From Candidatus Bathyarchaeota archaeon (GTDB lineage: Archaea; Thermoproteota; Bathyarchaeia; TCS64), in the NCBI GenBank assembly GCA_030613835.1, contig JAUWLH010000051.1:1-8718 (forward strand): 8,718 bases of DNA, read 5' to 3'. Positions 1-4,902 of this stretch are shown one piece after another. The position numbers and the translations under genes are program-made. The notes below the pieces were generated by a model. That model was not told the DNA's origin, did no database searches, and saw only the letters and a list, made by a program, of their open reading frames with translations. The stretch's first letter is position 1. Every line of letters begins with the position of its first letter.

Positions 1-206
1 CAATAATTACACTTTGACTCATCAATTTCAGGAACTAGAAGTTTAACAGATTCTGAGATGGTGTTTGATGGTTTGATGAATATGTAATCATTGGGCTCCT
101 CGACATCGCAGTCCAGCACTTGGTCAGCGTCAACAGATAGGGCAAGGTTGACGGCAACAAGTGTCTTTCCCGTTCCACCTTTTCCACTAGCTATTACTAT
201 CTTCAT
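1..206 (-). CDS. MinD-family P-loop ATPase with ferredoxin insert, N-terminal part only
   Basis: The gene starts with ATG at 206-204 and runs off the left window edge after 68 codons. The protein opens MKIVIASGKGGTGKT, a deviant Walker A motif (GKGGTGKT, residues 8-15) of the MinD/ParA/Mrp class. LDCDVEEPN follows at about residues 33-41, where the switch I/A' aspartate lies. The last codons read SKCNY followed by TG, which fits the first cysteine of a CxxC ferredoxin motif. That arrangement is typical of MinD-superfamily ATPases carrying an inserted [4Fe-4S] ferredoxin domain, which occur in orp and NifX-type clusters. It is the last visible gene of the operon, 6 bases after the previous stop, with only a weak TGATC ribosome-site match. 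Its role is inferred to be ATP-driven assembly or transfer of a metal cluster with the NifX proteins. The ferredoxin insert itself lies outside the window. Confidence 0.88.
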   Translation of the reverse strand, partial: MKIVIASGKGGTGKTLVAVNLALSVDADQVLDCDVEEPNDYIFIKPSNTISESVKLLVPEIDESKCNY

Positions 207-212
207 AGCTGA

Positions 213-572
213 TCAGTGAGCATGCCCTGCTAGGCAGCCCTCGGTGAGCTCTTCCATTCCACCCTTGATGAAAGCTTTCACGTTCTCCAAGCTGTCCATG
301 CTTACACCCTTTAGCACGGCTATACCGAGTGCTTGAAACATTTGAATGGCTTTCATGCCCATCCCGTGTGAAATGAGTACCTCGCCTCCGAGACTTTTTA
401 TCGTCTCAGGCGGGGCACCTACGCCACCGAAGTGGTCACTCGTGTTCTTAGCGACACCGTCCTCCTTTATCTGGTCGTCTTCAACGCCGTACCACGTAAA
501 ATAGGGAGCACGCCCAAAGTGGGCTGAAAGGGTTTTTCCTGTCTCATCTTCTGCTGGAATAACTATTTTTAC
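213..572 (-). CDS. NifX/ORP-type metal-cluster protein (second copy), with abnormal start
   Basis: The open frame gives about 119 residues of the dinitrogenase iron-molybdenum cofactor (NifX/NafY/ORP) family. The opening is (V)KIVIPAEDETGKTLSAHFGRAPYF cut here at two pieces: KIVIPAEDE and LSAHFGRAPYF, the latter a family hallmark. GGEVLISHGMGMKAIQMF lies mid-protein, and the end is the short His-containing tail GCLAGHAH. The start is a problem. A perfect ribosome site (TAGGAGGT, 583-590) precedes ATG at 580-578, but that ATG reads ATG-AAA-TAG and stops. The frame of the gene has no ATG, GTG or TTG near the expected start; the codon where family members begin is GTA (572-570), used here as the boundary. 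Adding one A to the AAA run at 575-577 would join ATG 580 to the gene as MKIVKIVIP. The codon usage and intact frame suggest a functional protein. It probably binds or carries a metal-sulfur cluster with its neighbour and the MinD-like ATPase. Confidence 0.8.
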   Translation of the reverse strand, partial: VKIVIPAEDETGKTLSAHFGRAPYFTWYGVEDDQIKEDGVAKNTSDHFGGVGAPPETIKSLGGEVLISHGMGMKAIQMFQALGIAVLKGVSMDSLENVKAFIKGGMEELTEGCLAGHAH

Positions 573-582
573 TATTTCATTA

Positions 583-590
583 ACCTCCTA
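583..590 (-). promoter_or_regulatory. Strong ribosome binding site of the second NifX gene
   Basis: The minus strand reads TAGGAGGT, a near-full complement of the 16S 3' end, overlapping the stop codon of the upstream NifX gene. Only 2 bases separate it from the ATG at 580, and 10 from the GTA codon at 572. Neither distance is ideal, so it does not settle the start of the downstream gene. Confidence 0.7.
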
Positions 591-968
591 ATCTCTTCTC
601 CTTCTTCCTTGACCGTGATGTCCTGATACTGTGGGGTTGGTAGCCTCATTCAGTTTACCCTCTTTATACTGTGTTATGGCATCTTTAACTGTGCCCTTCG
701 CTCCGGTATAGATTTTGATACCGGTCCTACTTAGGGCCATGTGTGCATTTGGTCCAACGTGCCCAGTAATTACGGCTCCTACATTCATAGAGGCAACTTT
801 CTGGGCAGCACCAATTCCTGCACCATGCGCAGACAGGGAACTGCTGTTTCCAATGACTTCAACAAGCATTGTATCCGTGTCCACTATCAGGAAATTTATA
901 CATCTGCCAAACCTAGGGTCTACATCAGAATCGATGTTATTCCCAGTCGAACTTATTACTATTTTCAT
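588..968 (-). CDS. NifX/ORP-type metal-cluster protein (first copy)
   Basis: This 126-residue protein belongs to the NifX/NafY/ORP family (dinitrogenase iron-molybdenum cofactor biosynthesis fold, usually about 100-130 residues). It starts MKIVISSTGNNIDSDVDPRFG; DPRFGRC (residues 17-23) is the family signature and AGIGAAQKVASMNVGAVITG (about 50-69) the central segment. HVGPNAHMAL and TGAKGTVKDAI follow. The tail GHHGQGRRRRD holds two histidines and four consecutive arginines. It starts directly at the base after the Mrp stop (TAAATG) with AAGGT seven bases upstream. Orange protein (ORP) of Desulfovibrio has this fold and carries a Mo-Cu-S cluster, and is encoded beside MinD/Mrp-like ATPases; the gene order here supports an ORP-like role. 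The bound metal cannot be read from sequence. Confidence 0.87.
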   Translation of the reverse strand: MKIVISSTGNNIDSDVDPRFGRCINFLIVDTDTMLVEVIGNSSSLSAHGAGIGAAQKVASMNVGAVITGHVGPNAHMALSRTGIKIYTGAKGTVKDAITQYKEGKLNEATNPTVSGHHGQGRRRRD

Positions 969-1811
969 TTACTTTACCTTCTTTTCGATCTTTTTGATTA
1001 TCTGTATGAATTCTTTACTTGCAGGAGAGTCAGGGTGCTTTACGATAAATGGTACACCCTCGTCACTATCGGCTGCTACCTGGGGGTCTAGAGGTATGCT
1101 TCCAAGGAGTTCGACATCCATCTCGTCTGAGACTTTGGCGCCTCCTCCCTTACTGAAGACATCGATAAGTTCACCACAATGAGGACAAACCATTCCACTC
1201 ATGTTCTCGACTATGCCAAGGATGGGGACACTCATCTTGCGTGCAAAGGTCACCGCTTTCTTGACCACTGACTGACTGACCTCGCTGGGAATAGTGACGA
1301 TTACTACTCCATCCATCTCGGGTAAGAGCTGTAGAATACTCAGGCTCTCATCGCCAGTACCTGGAGGAAGGTCTACAAGTAGATAATCCAGGTCACCCCA
1401 GGCCACCTCTTCAAGGAACTGTCGAATAGCCCCCATCTTCAAGGGACCTCTCCAGATAACCGGCGCGTCATCACTTGGTAGAAGAAAATCCATGGAAACG
1501 ACTCCAATATCTTCAGACCCCTTCGCGGGCAGGATCCCTTCTGGACCCATCTCCATCTTCAGACCCTTTAAGCCCATCATCTTGGGTATACAGGGACCTG
1601 TTAGATCGGCATCCAGGATTGCAATCTTACCTTTTCTACCATTTCTTGCCAGTCCAATAGCAAGGTTTACAGTTACCAAGCTTTTCCCTACTCCGCCTTT
1701 TCCGCTGATGATTGCTATCTTGTGTTTGATCTTACTCATTCGTTGCTTGATTTGATCCGCTTGTCTGGCTTTTTCTTCCCAAGGGTTTTGATCAGTTTGT
1801 GTTTTCGGCAA
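969..1811 (-). CDS. Mrp/NBP35-family iron-sulfur carrier ATPase
   Basis: The 280-residue protein is a cytoplasmic P-loop NTPase of the Mrp/NBP35/ApbC type, which binds [4Fe-4S] clusters in a dimer and passes them to apo-proteins. Visible motifs are the deviant Walker A GKGGVGKS (37-44), LDADLTGP (66-73), WRGPLKMGAIRQF (120-132), LLVDLPPGTGD (144-154) and VENMSGMVCPHCGE (201-214), whose CPHC pair is the cluster-binding motif. Length is normal. The start is TTG at 1811-1809, immediately after the CGGC stop (TAATTG), with GGTGG about six bases upstream. An alternative is ATG at residue 25 (MSKIKHK), which would remove a charged leader that Mrp proteins often have. It is the second gene of the operon and overlaps nothing. 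Together with the MinD-like ATPase at the operon's end it brackets the two NifX proteins, as in orp-type clusters. Confidence 0.93.
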   Translation of the reverse strand: MPKTQTDQNPWEEKARQADQIKQRMSKIKHKIAIISGKGGVGKSLVTVNLAIGLARNGRKGKIAILDADLTGPCIPKMMGLKGLKMEMGPEGILPAKGSEDIGVVSMDFLLPSDDAPVIWRGPLKMGAIRQFLEEVAWGDLDYLLVDLPPGTGDESLSILQLLPEMDGVVIVTIPSEVSQSVVKKAVTFARKMSVPILGIVENMSGMVCPHCGELIDVFSKGGGAKVSDEMDVELLGSIPLDPQVAADSDEGVPFIVKHPDSPASKEFIQIIKKIEKKVK

Positions 1812-2303
1812 TTAATCCACCATTTTCTCGGAAGATTCGTCTTTCAGGTAATTTGGTCGGGTAGAGTCATATTTCTGTGAAGCCTTGGGATCTGATATGA
1901 GTGGTTTCACGTATTCTTCTACATGATCTCTTTTCCAGTCGCCAATGGTTTGGTGTGCGTCGACATAGTTCTGTGGCATGGGGTGTGTACCGATAACAAC
2001 TGGAAGCCCCACCACGTTCTCGATGTAATCTTTATGGTCTTCTATGTATGGGCAAGCAGGATAACCCGCTAAATAGCATGAAGCAAGGTAGATCGCGTCC
2101 GCGCCGTACTTTTTCATGTCGGCTGGTGCAAACTCCAAGCGTTCCCCTGGGCAGCCACCACATGTCATCCATCCTACGACTTCAATTTTTTCATCGGCAG
2201 GATATAATGAGAACATGCCTTCTCGTTCGGTTATCGCTCGGAAGCATTTGTTTCCGGTGCATTTTCTATTTCTGTCGCAGATAAGTACTCCGATTTTTAC
2301 CAT
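1812..2303 (-). CDS. CGGC-domain cysteine-rich protein
   Basis: The 163-residue protein matches the CGGC domain family of small, probably metal-binding proteins of unknown reaction. Cysteines lie at residues 9, 15, 20, 48, 51, 76 and 84. They include CDRNRKCTGNKC (9-20) and the name-giving CGGC (48-51, in GWMTCGGCPGE), then ASCYLAGYPACPY. IEDHKDYIENVVGLPVVIGTH follows in the usual place (20-residue limit: read as IEDHKDYIENV then VGLPVVIGTH). The start is ATG at 2303-2301. An upstream in-frame TAG leaves no earlier choice, and AAAGGGGTC lies about nine bases ahead. It is the first gene of the five-gene operon and carries the shared promoter element 37 bases upstream. A role in metal or sulfur handling for the NifX proteins is inferred only from its cysteines and position. 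Confidence 0.85.
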   Translation of the reverse strand: MVKIGVLICDRNRKCTGNKCFRAITEREGMFSLYPADEKIEVVGWMTCGGCPGERLEFAPADMKKYGADAIYLASCYLAGYPACPYIEDHKDYIENVVGLPVVIGTHPMPQNYVDAHQTIGDWKRDHVEEYVKPLISDPKASQKYDSTRPNYLKDESSEKMVD

Positions 2304-2337
2304 TCCAGCATCGACCCCTTTCTAGTACATCCAAGTC

Positions 2338-2384
2338 TAATAGATAACAATTACACCTATAACATAATAACATATTGATCAAAG
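2338..2384 (-). promoter_or_regulatory. Promoter/operator of the CGGC-Mrp-NifX operon (copy 1 of a 47-base direct repeat)
   Basis: On the minus strand 2362-2341 reads TTATAGGTGTA, AT, TGTTATCTA, one of three nearly identical 22-base elements in the window. TTATAGG can serve as the archaeal TATA box. The bases further upstream (TTGATCAATATG and TTATTATG) are identical to those before the dodecaheme cytochrome gene: 2355-2384 equals 3395-3424 over 30 bases, and 44 of 47 bases match overall. The element ends 37 bases before the start codon. Function as promoter plus operator is inferred from position and conservation. Confidence 0.65.
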
Positions 2385-2460
2385 GTGAGGGGCATTATAC
2401 CACTACCAGGGGTACATGTGGCCCAATAGCGTTTGATCTATAAACCCATCCAAGGGAATG

Positions 2461-2489
2461 AAAACAAGGGAAAAATAATCTTAAGAAAA
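2461..2489 (-). terminator. Possible poly-T terminator after the dodecaheme cytochrome gene
   Basis: Immediately after the stop codon the minus strand carries runs of T (TTTTC, TTTTTCCC, TTGTTTTC) without a hairpin. Oligo-T runs are a usual form of archaeal termination signal. It would separate the cytochrome transcript from the CGGC operon promoter downstream. Confidence 0.35.
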
Positions 2490-3344
2490 TTAGTTGTGGC
2501 AGCTTGTGCAGTCTGATGGAGCAAAGTGGTCCTTCTTGTCATAGTGACAGGACTCACAGGTCTCCCTGATATCTGCCTCAACGTGAGGCACATGGCATGA
2601 CGTACAAACAGTGTGCAACGCAACCTCATGAAGTCCATCATTAACAATGTGACACGTCACACAATCCTCTGCCTCTGTTTCATGAGGATTATGACAACTC
2701 ATACAAGAAGAATCAAGGTGAGCCTCAGTGGTTAAAGACATAGTGATCTCAGCGTTCCCCTGGTGACACACCACGCAGTCATCCCTTTCCTCTGGGATGA
2801 AACCATTGCCCTCGGCAAGGAAGTCGTGGCAGGTAACACAGGTCGCATCCATTGACTCCGATGCGTGAACCTTTGAATCGTCGTGGCACTCTAGGCATCC
2901 TCCCTCGGGGGGTCTGAAAACGTGAAGCTCCATTCCATGGCAGTCGATGCAGTCTACATGGTTAACGTCGCCGTAGAAGTGGACTTTGTGGCCGTCTGTG
3001 TTTAATACTTGTAACCACTGGGGGTCTTCACTTGCGTGGCATTCCTCGCATATCTCGTTATCTATCTCAGCGTGCTTTACGACCACCTTTGGGTCTTTGG
3101 TCAGTACCTCCACTACATTGTGGATGTTGGTGGCCATATCTGCGATGTGGCATTCGTGGCAGGACAAGTCGTGCATTGCACTGACCTCCCATGTATCATG
3201 TGCGTCGTTCATTAGGTGGCAGGTTAAACAGAACTGAGGGTTGTGTTGCGTGTAGTCATAGATGAAGTATGATGGTATCGCAATTACTATCAGTGCAAGT
3301 AGGAGGAGTATCTGGTTCTTTCTTGTCATCTCAGGGATCTTCAT
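2490..3344 (-). CDS. Membrane-anchored dodecaheme c-type cytochrome (NapC/NirT-like N-terminus)
   Basis: The 284-residue protein has a short basic N-terminus, one membrane helix (about 11-28, QILLLLALIVIAIPSYFI) and then twelve CxxCH heme motifs, beginning at residues 39, 62, 99, 132, 150, 169, 190, 214, 228, 247, 263 and 279. The first part, CLTCH followed by MHDLSCHECH, resembles the NapC/NirT/NrfH anchor family, which passes electrons from membrane quinols to exported partners. Those proteins usually have four or five hemes, so the eight-heme-motif extension is additional. The helix most likely leaves all hemes outside the cytoplasm. The start ATG (3344) has CGAGG eight bases upstream and the shared promoter element 36 bases upstream. 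It is transcribed alone, divergent from the PadR gene. A role as a heme wire to an outside acceptor or to the split-Soret cytochrome is inference; no terminal reductase is visible. Confidence 0.93.
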   Translation of the reverse strand: MKIPEMTRKNQILLLLALIVIAIPSYFIYDYTQHNPQFCLTCHLMNDAHDTWEVSAMHDLSCHECHIADMATNIHNVVEVLTKDPKVVVKHAEIDNEICEECHASEDPQWLQVLNTDGHKVHFYGDVNHVDCIDCHGMELHVFRPPEGGCLECHDDSKVHASESMDATCVTCHDFLAEGNGFIPEERDDCVVCHQGNAEITMSLTTEAHLDSSCMSCHNPHETEAEDCVTCHIVNDGLHEVALHTVCTSCHVPHVEADIRETCESCHYDKKDHFAPSDCTSCHN

Positions 3345-3377
3345 TTTAATGCCTCGAGTTCTTTCCTTTCACAGGTT

Positions 3378-3424
3378 TAATAGATAACAGATATACCTAT
3401 AACATAATAACATATTGATCAAAG
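3378..3424. promoter_or_regulatory. Shared promoter/operator between dodecaheme cytochrome and PadR genes (copy 2)
   Basis: The minus strand at 3402-3381 reads TTATAGGTATA, TC, TGTTATCTA, then 36 bases to the cytochrome ATG. The whole 47-base block repeats 2338-2384 with three differences, in the same orientation relative to the gene it serves. It also lies only 18 bases before the PadR start on the plus strand. A regulator bound here would therefore control the cytochrome and probably its own gene. It contains ACAT-AATA-ACAT, loosely like the ATGT/ACAT half-sites of PadR operators, though as a direct repeat. Confidence 0.65.
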
Positions 3425-3442
3425 ATAAGGAATATATCTAGA

Positions 3443-3832
3443 ATGCGGGTCTTTAATACCATGTCGGGGAGAACGGGAAGAGGGTCAAAAGGTACCTGGG
3501 TCCAATTATTAATTCTTAGGATCCTTTATGAAACTCAGATACATGGATATGCCCTAATTGAAAAGATAAACTCGTACCAAAGTGGAAGAAGACCCATTCA
3601 ACCAGGAAGCCTTTACACCATATTAAGGCGGATGGAAAAAGATGGACTACTTGAATCAACTTGGGATGATAAAAATTCTCGCCTCAACCGAAGGGTGTAC
3701 AATCTTACTGAATCAGGAGTAAATAGGTTGAGAGAGGGTCGAATAATGGTTACAAACCAGCTTAATATTTTGCATGATCTTGAACAGTTCTATGACAATC
3801 AGTTTACTGATACACAAGATGAAGCAAAATAA
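3443..3832 (+). CDS. PadR-family winged-helix transcriptional regulator
   Basis: The 129-residue protein shows the PadR winged-helix core. LLILRILYETQIHGYALIEKI (22-42; read as LLILRILYE and HGYALIEKI) is the first helices, PIQPGSLYTILRRMEKDGLL (51-70) the recognition helix region, and RLNRRVYNLTESG (80-92) the wing. A short C-terminal helix (about 95-120) probably forms the dimer interface, as in the small PadR-s2 group. The first ATG is at 3443; a second at 3461 (MSGRTGRG) would also keep the whole domain. A weak AAGG lies 13 bases before 3443, and no good ribosome site precedes 3461, so the start is uncertain. PadR proteins usually repress, and often respond to small molecules. Its position beside one copy of the shared promoter element makes it the candidate regulator of the cytochrome, CGGC-Mrp and FmdE units. 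The signal is unknown. Confidence 0.9.
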   Translation: MRVFNTMSGRTGRGSKGTWVQLLILRILYETQIHGYALIEKINSYQSGRRPIQPGSLYTILRRMEKDGLLESTWDDKNSRLNRRVYNLTESGVNRLREGRIMVTNQLNILHDLEQFYDNQFTDTQDEAK

Positions 3833-3923
3833 CTAGTTCTGCGCATATTCACTTACTCAGATAGTCAGCATCGTAGATTCGAACAACAATCGGGAACAAT
3901 TGATAATACTTTGTAAGAATGAA

Positions 3924-3976
3924 CTTGGATGTGCCCAGTCACCGAAGTGATATCATGACACGGGGGCACATCCAAG
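3924..3976. terminator. Long hairpin between convergent genes, possible bidirectional terminator
   Basis: CTTGGATGTGCCC (3924-3936) is the exact reverse complement of GGGCACATCCAAG (3964-3976), a 13-base-pair stem. The 27-base loop can pair further: GTCA (3938-3941) with TGAC (3956-3959), or TCAC (3939-3942) with GTGA (3947-3950). It lies between the 3' ends of the PadR gene and the split-Soret gene, 14 bases past the latter's stop. No strong T run follows either side, so a terminator role is uncertain. A structured RNA end or a small palindromic insertion is possible. Confidence 0.5.
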
Positions 3977-3990
3977 CCGCGCGTGATATA

Positions 3991-4788
3991 TTAGTTGGTG
4001 TGGGGGTCGCCGTGGCAAGGTGTGCAATCCATCTTCGTAAAGACATTGTTGATTGGTCCATCTGCACCGTGACAACTTAGACACTCAGCTACCGATGCGG
4101 GAACCTGGAACGTCGAAGTAAACGTACCATCAGCTAATGCATTAAGCATCTCGGCAACCTTTCCCGCCGTATCCGCTACCAGCCTACCACATCTTTCCAC
4201 CCTTTCTGGAGAGTTTTCCTCACAGTCAGCCGCATCAGTGTAACTAGAAACAGATGCGTGACATAGTGGAGACCCACTAACTGATTTTACTAGCTCGCCC
4301 TCTACTTTTCTTGCGACAGCAGGCATATACTGTGGCATCTCTTCCGTAGTATACCATCCAACTATCTCATTAACAAGTGCCAGGTTATCAGTCACAAGAT
4401 TTAACGCCATACCTGCCCCGGTGATAGCTCCACAGGTAAGGCCCCAGCCCACTATTCCTCCTTTACCCCAAACAGCCATTTTGGTTGGGATGGTGGTATA
4501 TGGGAATCCTACTTTTTCTTTGAGTTCTCCAACGACTCCTTCGAATGTACCATAGGCACAGCCTCCGTCGAAGTAAGCAGCGTATGCTCTGTCTTTCACT
4601 GCTTCAACATCTAGTTTCTTGTACTCCCAGGGGTACTCGGGGACCTCTTGTGGGACCTCAACCTCTTTTTCGATAATAGTTTCTTTGGGGGTTACTAACG
4701 AGTACCCACCGATGGCGCCAAGTGCGATTCCGCCGACTGCCACACCAGCCATTTTAACGAACTCTCTTCGAGATACTTCCTCAGTCAT
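3991..4788 (-). CDS. Tat-exported split-Soret type cytochrome c
   Basis: The 265-residue protein starts with a twin-arginine signal, SRREFVKMAG (6-15, R7 R8), followed by a hydrophobic stretch (about 13-32). It is therefore exported folded, perhaps retained by that helix because no clear cleavage site is seen. The body fits the C_GCAxxG_C_C/split-Soret family: GGCAYGTF (75-82), GLTCGAITGAGMAL (116-129), PLCHASV (175-181), C189 and C200 in the C-x10-C pair. The end carries two heme motifs, CLSCH (236-240) and CTPCH (255-259), within a GADGPINN/HGDPHTN frame. Split-Soret cytochrome of Desulfovibrio, about this size, binds two hemes per monomer and possibly an Fe-S cluster through the other cysteines. 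The start ATG 4788 has GGTGAT six bases upstream. It is divergent from the FmdE gene with a palindromic shared promoter. Physiological partner unknown. Confidence 0.88.
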   Translation of the reverse strand: MTEEVSRREFVKMAGVAVGGIALGAIGGYSLVTPKETIIEKEVEVPQEVPEYPWEYKKLDVEAVKDRAYAAYFDGGCAYGTFEGVVGELKEKVGFPYTTIPTKMAVWGKGGIVGWGLTCGAITGAGMALNLVTDNLALVNEIVGWYTTEEMPQYMPAVARKVEGELVKSVSGSPLCHASVSSYTDAADCEENSPERVERCGRLVADTAGKVAEMLNALADGTFTSTFQVPASVAECLSCHGADGPINNVFTKMDCTPCHGDPHTN

Positions 4789-4812
4789 TCATTATCACCA
4801 GTTGTTTTTCAA

Positions 4813-4849
4813 TACGTGCTAGAAATACCTATAACCCATTTATAGGTAT
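4813..4849. promoter_or_regulatory. Palindromic divergent promoter/operator of split-Soret and FmdE genes
   Basis: ATACCTATAA (4825-4834) and TTATAGGTAT (4840-4849) form a perfect 10-base inverted repeat around CCCAT. Each arm contains the TTATAGGTAT that begins the shared promoter element, so the two divergent genes get one arm each. Rightward, 4840-4861 reads TTATAGGTATA, AA, TGTTATCTA, a full copy. Leftward, 4834-4813 reads TTATAGGTATT and then CTAGCACGTA, only the first half conserved. Two head-to-head sites fit binding by a symmetric dimer; this is inferred. Confidence 0.6.
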
Positions 4850-4861
4850 AAATGTTATCTA
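4840..4861 (+). promoter_or_regulatory. Third full copy of the shared promoter element, before FmdE
   Basis: It differs from the copy before the dodecaheme gene at only two bases and from the copy before CGGC at two bases. Its end lies 41 bases before the TTG at 4903, close to the 36 and 37 bases seen before the other two start codons. This spacing supports 4903 as the start of the FmdE gene. Confidence 0.65.
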
Positions 4862-4902
4862 CGTTGTATGGAAAAACGCGCGCGAAATACAAGGTGAATT
4901 TA

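Noticed and set aside
588..968. Nitrogenase cofactor pathway (true NifX)
   Set aside because: No nifH/D/K/E/N/B gene is visible and the ATPase neighbours fit ORP-type clusters better.
715..1182. Long plus-strand open frames across the NifX/Mrp region
   Set aside because: They lie opposite genes with clear family motifs and show no recognisable domain of their own.
2362..2377. Bacterial sigma-70 promoter reading of the repeats (TTGATC as -35, TATAGG as -10)
   Set aside because: The TTGATC part is absent from the third and fourth copies, whereas TTATAGG is constant, which fits a TATA box better; not fully excluded.
2438..2647. Minus-strand frame overlapping the cytochrome 3' end
   Set aside because: It is an alternate frame of the heme-motif region and matches nothing; the cytochrome frame is unambiguous.
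2338..3424. CRISPR array
   Set aside because: Only two repeat copies, 1040 bases apart with a gene between them and located at promoters.
2338..3424. Transposon with terminal direct repeats around the cytochrome gene
   Set aside because: No transposase, no inverted ends, and the repeats sit at matched promoter positions.
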